Notes under the pieces: generated by a model
Database searches by the model: none
What the model saw: the letters and a program-made list of their open reading frames with translations, nothing else
What the model was told of the DNA's origin: nothing
Shown: in pieces, positions 60,741-64,000 of the stretch
Layout of the letters: the number at the start of each line of letters is the position of its first letter
How positions within the stretch are numbered: the first letter of the stretch is position 1
Made by a program: the position numbers and the translations under genes
From: Paracoccus sediminis
GTDB lineage: Bacteria > Pseudomonadota > Alphaproteobacteria > Rhodobacterales > Rhodobacteraceae
Assembly: GCF_900188295.1 (NCBI RefSeq)
Contig: NZ_FZNM01000003.1
Location: 397,346 to 461,345 of the forward strand
DNA: 64,000 nucleotides
Direction: 5' to 3'

Positions 60741-61184
60741 TTACCGCGCCAGCCGTTCCAGGGTCAGCGGACAAGGCCTGCCGCCAAAGAACGCCGTCAG
60801 GATGTCGTCGAAGATCCGGGGGTCGCCGCCCGCCGCCGCAAACAGCGTGGCCGACGACCGCAGCTTGGCCGCATCCACCGGTCCCAGGATCGTGTCCGCC
60901 GATTCGTCCCGGTGATCCAGCATGGCCCGGCCGCAGGCCGACAGCCTTGGCCCCAGCACGGGATGGCCTAGATAACGCCGGGCCTCGTCCAAATCGACGA
61001 TGCCGTACCGATGCGCCATCGCCGACCGGCCAAGGCCACGCAGCTGGGGAAAGATGAACCACATCCAGTGGCTCTGCTTGCGGCCTCGGCGAAGTTCGGC
61101 CAAGGCCTTGTCGCAAACCCCGTCCTGCGCCGCCAGAAAGCGGTCCAGCGTATCGGGATCACCGGATTGCATGTCGTGGATCAT
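60741..61184 (-). CDS. DUF1810 family protein
   Basis: 147 aa. It reads DRFLAAQDGVCDKALAELRRGRK, then SHWMWFIFPQLRGLGRSAMAHRYGI, YLGHPVLGPRLSACGRAML and KLRSSATLFAAAGGD; these are the full DUF1810 pattern. The family is cytoplasmic with unknown function (calpastatin-like label in some databases). The start MIHDMQSGD at 61184 follows AAGGAACGCCA. It is convergent with the alcohol dehydrogenase, six bases away. Confidence 0.93.
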   Translation of the reverse strand: MIHDMQSGDPDTLDRFLAAQDGVCDKALAELRRGRKQSHWMWFIFPQLRGLGRSAMAHRYGIVDLDEARRYLGHPVLGPRLSACGRAMLDHRDESADTILGPVDAAKLRSSATLFAAAGGDPRIFDDILTAFFGGRPCPLTLERLAR

Positions 61185-61546
61185 TGGCGTTCCTTGAGAT
61201 GATTCCCCCAGCCCCGAGCCGGCCAAGCTGCTCTTGAAGGTGGCTGGCCGCTTGGCCCCCGATCCCATGATACCGCATGGCCGAAACGGATGCTGCCGTG
61301 ATCTGGGGTGCTCCAGACACACCAGCACAGGGAACAGCCGGTCCGCCATGGCCGGACATCGGGTGTGCCGCGACCGGCGGGCAGGGCGGCGCTTTCGGTC
61401 GGGATGCCGCCGGGCCGGGATCGGCCCACGAACCGAAGGCACCCCATGACGGGACCGGCTCGAACAGGCTGCAAACCGCATTCTGCGGCGCATTTTTGCG
61501 GCGCATCAGATGAAGCCAGCCTTCACGCACTCGGTATCGGAAAAAA
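61185..61546. other. 362-base gap without a recognisable gene
   Basis: Open frames here are short, Arg/Pro-rich and without family likeness. The region lies between the DUF1810 start and the 3' end of tRNA-Tyr (both leftward), so it should hold the DUF1810 promoter and perhaps the tRNA end. No repeat or terminator is clear. Confidence 0.5.
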
Positions 61547-61630
61547 TGGTGGGCGACCCTGGAATCGAACCAGGCATGGGTCTCCCCGGCGGAGTTACAG
61601 TCCGCTGCCGCACCTTGCAGCACGTCGCCC
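61547..61630 (-). tRNA. tRNA-Tyr (anticodon GUA)
   Basis: On the minus strand: acceptor GGGCGAC... pairs GTCGCCC, anticodon stem GCGGA-CTGTAAC-TCCGC with GTA, long variable arm CCGGGGAGACCCATGCC, T-arm CCTGGTTCGATTCCAGG and encoded ACCA at 61547-61550. Type II tRNA of expected length. Confidence 0.96.
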
Positions 61631-61754
61631 GCCGAACGCCTCGGCGTGGGGGCGTGATTAGCGGGCGGGGGAAAGGGCGTCAAGCGGATTTCCGGGCCTT
61701 GCATCCCGGCCCGCCCGCGCGCCATGAAGGGGCAGACTCACAAGGATCGCGCAT

Positions 61755-62558
61755 ATGTCCGAACATCCGGGAAAGCCCAGGAAACCCACGTGGGTGATCG
61801 ACAAGGAACGGGCGCGCCGCGCCGGGGCTGCGGAAACCGTCTGGCTGTTCGGGCTGCACGCCGTGCGCGACGCCCTGGCCAATCCGGCACGGGAAAAGCT
61901 GCGGCTGGTGGTCACGCGGAACGCCCTCGACCGGCTGGGCGACCTGCATGGCACGGCCCCTGAAATCGCCGATCCCCGCACCTTCGCAAAGGCGGTGCCG
62001 CTGGCGTCCGACAGCGTCCACCAGGGCGCCGCGCTGGAAGTGAAGCCGCTGAAATGGGGCGGCCTCAGCGAGGTGGTGCTGCGGCAGGCGCCAGGAGAAC
62101 GGCGTCCCCTGCTGGTCGCGCTTGACCGCGTGACCGACCCCCACAACATCGGCGCGATCCTGCGGTCCGCCGAGGTGTTCGGCGCCCGCGCCGTCATTGC
62201 CCCCGCCCGCCATTCCGCGCCCGAGACCGGCGCCCTGGCAAAGACCGCCTCGGGGGCGTTGGAACGCCAGCCTTATCTGCGCGTCCCGAACCTGGCCGAG
62301 GCGCTGACGCAGCTGAAGAACATGGGTTTCACGCTGATCGGCCTGGATGGAACCGGGGATCGGCCGCTGCCCGAACTGCTGGCCGCCCTGCCTGGCCGCG
62401 CCGTTTGCCTGGTCCTGGGGGCCGAGGGGCCGGGAATGCGCGACCTGACGATGAAAAGCTGCGATCACGTGGCCCGGATCCCGTTCGCGGCGGATTTCGG
62501 GTCGCTCAACGTCTCGAACGCGGCGGCGGTCGGGCTTTACGCAGCCAGCATGGCATAG
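61755..62558 (+). CDS. rlmB: 23S rRNA (guanosine-2'-O-)-methyltransferase
   Basis: 267-aa SPOUT methyltransferase, methylates G2251 of 23S rRNA. The N-terminal substrate domain begins VWLFGLHAVRDALANPAREK. The knot domain shows motif 1 VTDPHNIGAILRSAEVFGARA, motif 2 CLVLGAEGPGMRDLTMKSCD and motif 3 PFAADFGSLNVSNAAAVGLY. In Rhodobacteraceae rlmB commonly lies beside tRNA-Tyr, as here; the two are divergent. Confidence 0.96.
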   Translation: MSEHPGKPRKPTWVIDKERARRAGAAETVWLFGLHAVRDALANPAREKLRLVVTRNALDRLGDLHGTAPEIADPRTFAKAVPLASDSVHQGAALEVKPLKWGGLSEVVLRQAPGERRPLLVALDRVTDPHNIGAILRSAEVFGARAVIAPARHSAPETGALAKTASGALERQPYLRVPNLAEALTQLKNMGFTLIGLDGTGDRPLPELLAALPGRAVCLVLGAEGPGMRDLTMKSCDHVARIPFAADFGSLNVSNAAAVGLYAASMA

Positions 62559-62653
62559 GGATCACATCGCTGCGACAATCCTTGCAGCGGCGTTGAGAAT
62601 CGGGCCGGGCGGTGCCACATCAGGCCACCTGCCACCCCAAGCCTGTTCGACCG

Positions 62654-63058
62654 ATGAAACCGCTTCTTCTTTCGCTGAGCCTGATGCTTGCCCCTGTCCT
62701 GCCGGCCGCGGCCGAGGATTGGGCGATCGAAGGCCTTGACGCCGTCGGCCTGCTGCAAAGCGGCCGGCCCGTGCCCGGACGCGGCGACATCGCGACGATG
62801 TGGAAAGGGCAGGTCTGGCATTTCGCGACCGAGGAAAACCGCAGCCGCTTCGAATCCGATCCGCGCAGCTTTGCGCCCGCGTTCGCGGGCCTGTGCCCCG
62901 TCGCCCTGTCCAAAGGCCGCCGCGTGCCGGGCGATCCGCGTCATGCCGTGGTGATCGGCAACCGCCTTTACCTGGTCGGCTCGGCCCGGTCGGTCCGCGA
63001 ATTGCGCAAGGCGCCCCAGCAAATCCTGAGACAGGCTGCCCGGCAGTGGGAACAATAG
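62654..63058 (+). CDS. YHS-domain-like periplasmic protein
   Basis: 134 aa with a signal peptide (MKPLLLSLSLMLAPVLPAAA). The mature part has IEGLDAVGLLQSGRPVPGRGDIA, then WKGQVWHFATEENRSRFESDPRSFAPAFAGLCPVALSKG: the YHS pattern (YDPVAY..G.PV.G........GxxWxF.s.enxxxFxxxPxxYxPqyggyCaxa) with DA instead of DPVA. These proteins may bind copper or haem-related ligands; function unproven. Start MKPLLLS, a weak site upstream. Confidence 0.85.
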   Translation: MKPLLLSLSLMLAPVLPAAAEDWAIEGLDAVGLLQSGRPVPGRGDIATMWKGQVWHFATEENRSRFESDPRSFAPAFAGLCPVALSKGRRVPGDPRHAVVIGNRLYLVGSARSVRELRKAPQQILRQAARQWEQ

Positions 63059-63133
63059 GATCCGGCGGCGCATTTCAATCACGAATTCGCGATTCTTCTG
63101 GAACTTTTCGGCCTGTTGCCCATTTACCATCTG

Positions 63134-63222
63134 GAACATGACCCCGGAACCGTCATGTTCAGATCACTGTCCCTCGTTCCGCGACTTGCGCCCGGCCAGA
63201 AATCTGGACCGGGCGCCTTTTC
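63134..63222 (+). terminator. Hairpin pair, second a terminator
   Basis: GAACATGAC (63134-63142) pairs with GTCATGTTC (63152-63160). Then GCGCCCGG (63188-63195) pairs with CCGGGCGC (63209-63216), a stem enclosing CCAGAAATCTGG, followed by CTTTTCTG. The second is a convincing rho-independent terminator; the first could be part of a small RNA or of the YHS mRNA tail. Confidence 0.6.
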
Positions 63223-63268
63223 TGTGTAAAGGTGCCTACAACTTTTGGATGAGGAGGAGAGGCCCGCC

Positions 63269-63700
63269 ATGGACATCGATTTCGAGGATGACGAGGATAT
63301 CGCGCGCATTGCGCGGACCATCAAGGTGATTGCCGTGGTCGGCCTGTCCCCCAATGAAGCGCGGCCCAGTTGGGGCGTCGCGCGCTATCTCCAAGCCAAC
63401 GGTTTCCGTATCATTCCTGTCAATCCCGGCCATGCCGGAAGCCGCATCCTGGGCGAGACCGTCTATGCCTCGCTGTCGGACATCCCCACGTCCGCCGGTG
63501 TGCAGATGGTGGACATCTTCCGGCGCCCCGAAGCTGTGGGACCGCTGGTGGACGAGGCGTTGGGCAGCCTGCCCGATCTTCAGTCGATCTGGTTTCAATT
63601 GGGAATTCGCAACGACGCCGCCGCGGCACGGGCACGGGCACGGGGGATCACCGTGGTCCAGGATCGTTGCCCGAAAATCGAGTTTCCGCGTCATTTGTAA
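63269..63700 (+). CDS. CoA-binding protein (YccU-like)
   Basis: 143 aa, Rossmann CoA-binding fold: IKVIAVVGLSPNEARPSWGV, then YLQANGFRIIPVNPGHAG, ILGETVYASLSDIP, VQMVDIFRRPEAVGPLVDEAL, SIWFQLGIRNDAAAARA and a terminal VVQDRCPKIEFPR with the conserved Cys. Family members bind CoA, function undefined. The ATG at 63269 follows GAGGAGAGGCCCG; a TTG eight codons upstream is not used. Confidence 0.94.
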   Translation: MDIDFEDDEDIARIARTIKVIAVVGLSPNEARPSWGVARYLQANGFRIIPVNPGHAGSRILGETVYASLSDIPTSAGVQMVDIFRRPEAVGPLVDEALGSLPDLQSIWFQLGIRNDAAAARARARGITVVQDRCPKIEFPRHL

Positions 63701-63713
63701 TTGACATCATGAA

Positions 63714-63741
63714 AAAGGCCCCGGACATATCCGGGGCCTTT
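63714..63741. terminator. Bidirectional terminator between convergent genes
   Basis: AAAGGCCCCGG (63714-63724) pairs with CCGGGGCCTTT (63731-63741), flanked by A and T runs on both sides, so it can work in both directions between the CoA-binding and OmpA-family genes. Confidence 0.85.
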
Positions 63742-63754
63742 CGTCTGTCTGGCG

Positions 63755-64000
63755 TCACCGCCCGTCTGCGGTTTGCAGGAGGCTTGTGATCTGTCGGACG
63801 GCGGCGCGGCGGTTTTCGCGGATGTCGCCTTCCCGGCGGATCTGCGGGTCCTGTTCGCCATACCCCTGGACCACCAGGTTTTCGGGCGGCACCTCGAAAT
63901 ACTCTGTCAGCGCCAGGGCCACCGATTCGGCGCGCCGGTCCGACAGGGCCAGGTTCGCCGCATCCGAGCCCACGGTGTCCGTGTGGCCCTCGATCAGGAA
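63755..64000 (-). CDS. OmpA-family protein, C-terminal fragment
   Basis: Only the last 81 codons are inside. They read FLIEGHTDTVGSDAANLALS, then DRRAESVALALTEYFEVPPENL and VQGYGEQDPQ...ENRRAAVRQI: the peptidoglycan-binding OmpA C-terminal domain with the NxxLSxxRAxxV motif and Asp/Arg that clasp diaminopimelate. The N-terminal half lies beyond the right edge, so lipoprotein (Pal-like) or other OmpA type cannot be told. Confidence 0.9.
   Translation of the reverse strand, partial: FLIEGHTDTVGSDAANLALSDRRAESVALALTEYFEVPPENLVVQGYGEQDPQIRREGDIRENRRAAVRQITSLLQTADGR

Overview
The window is very GC-rich and densely packed with short gaps and many ATGA/TGATG stop-start overlaps. Gene content points to an alphaproteobacterium of the Rhodobacteraceae, most likely Paracoccus or a close genus. 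The evidence is a ccoNOQP cbb3 oxidase divergent from a universal stress gene with two FNR-type boxes between them, a gltD/gltB pair split by a small secreted protein, a TRAP-fed uronate pathway, several RTX (calcium-binding repeat) exoproteins, and the dapF-mtaB and exbB-exbD-tonB arrangements. The assignment rests on recognised gene families; no rRNA is present to confirm it.

Layout. 1-4411: surface/secretion genes (the start of a glycosyltransferase, a 659-aa glycosyltransferase-like protein, two divergent RTX proteins). 4412-4771: a frameshifted tfoX C-domain relic. 4772-13639: housekeeping and respiration (miaB, a DUF4440 protein, ccoNOQP, usp, mtaB, dapF, tRNA-Lys). 13773-22721: glutamate synthase, uppP, an NDUFA9-like protein and tRNA-Leu. 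22866-29626: an accessory island downstream of tRNA-Leu encoding a 1619-aa DUF1998 helicase, the N-terminal stub of an SNF2 helicase, the C-terminal stub of an Eco57I-type methylase, and an intact HNH nuclease. This looks like a DISARM-related anti-phage operon that lost its middle by deletion. 29627-43721: mixed chromosomal genes (DoxX, mtgA, GST, queG, a giant RTX protein, cobA, photolyase, a TspO-like protein, mobA, exbBD-tonB). 43805-54986: a uronate catabolism regulon bracketed by two FadR-type regulators. 55099-64000: an 18-repeat MORN protein, nadE, small conserved proteins, a DNA glycosylase, an iron alcohol dehydrogenase, DUF1810, tRNA-Tyr, rlmB, a YHS protein, a CoA-binding protein and the C-terminal end of an OmpA-family protein.

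How genes work together. In the uronate cluster a TRAP importer feeds UxaC, UxuB and UxuA (glucuronate to fructuronate to mannonate to KDG), while a KdgF-like cupin, KduI and KduD bring 4,5-unsaturated uronates to KDG. KdgK then phosphorylates KDG. No KDPG aldolase and no polysaccharide lyase lie in the window. The cbb3 operon and usp share a regulatory gap with two FNR-type palindromes, suggesting joint induction at low oxygen.

The strongest candidates for a second look are the collapsed helicase/methylase/HNH island, where a G7 tract decides the reading frame across the deletion joint, and the tfoX relic. Starts were chosen from ribosome-binding sites, overlaps and family length; many differ from the longest open frame.
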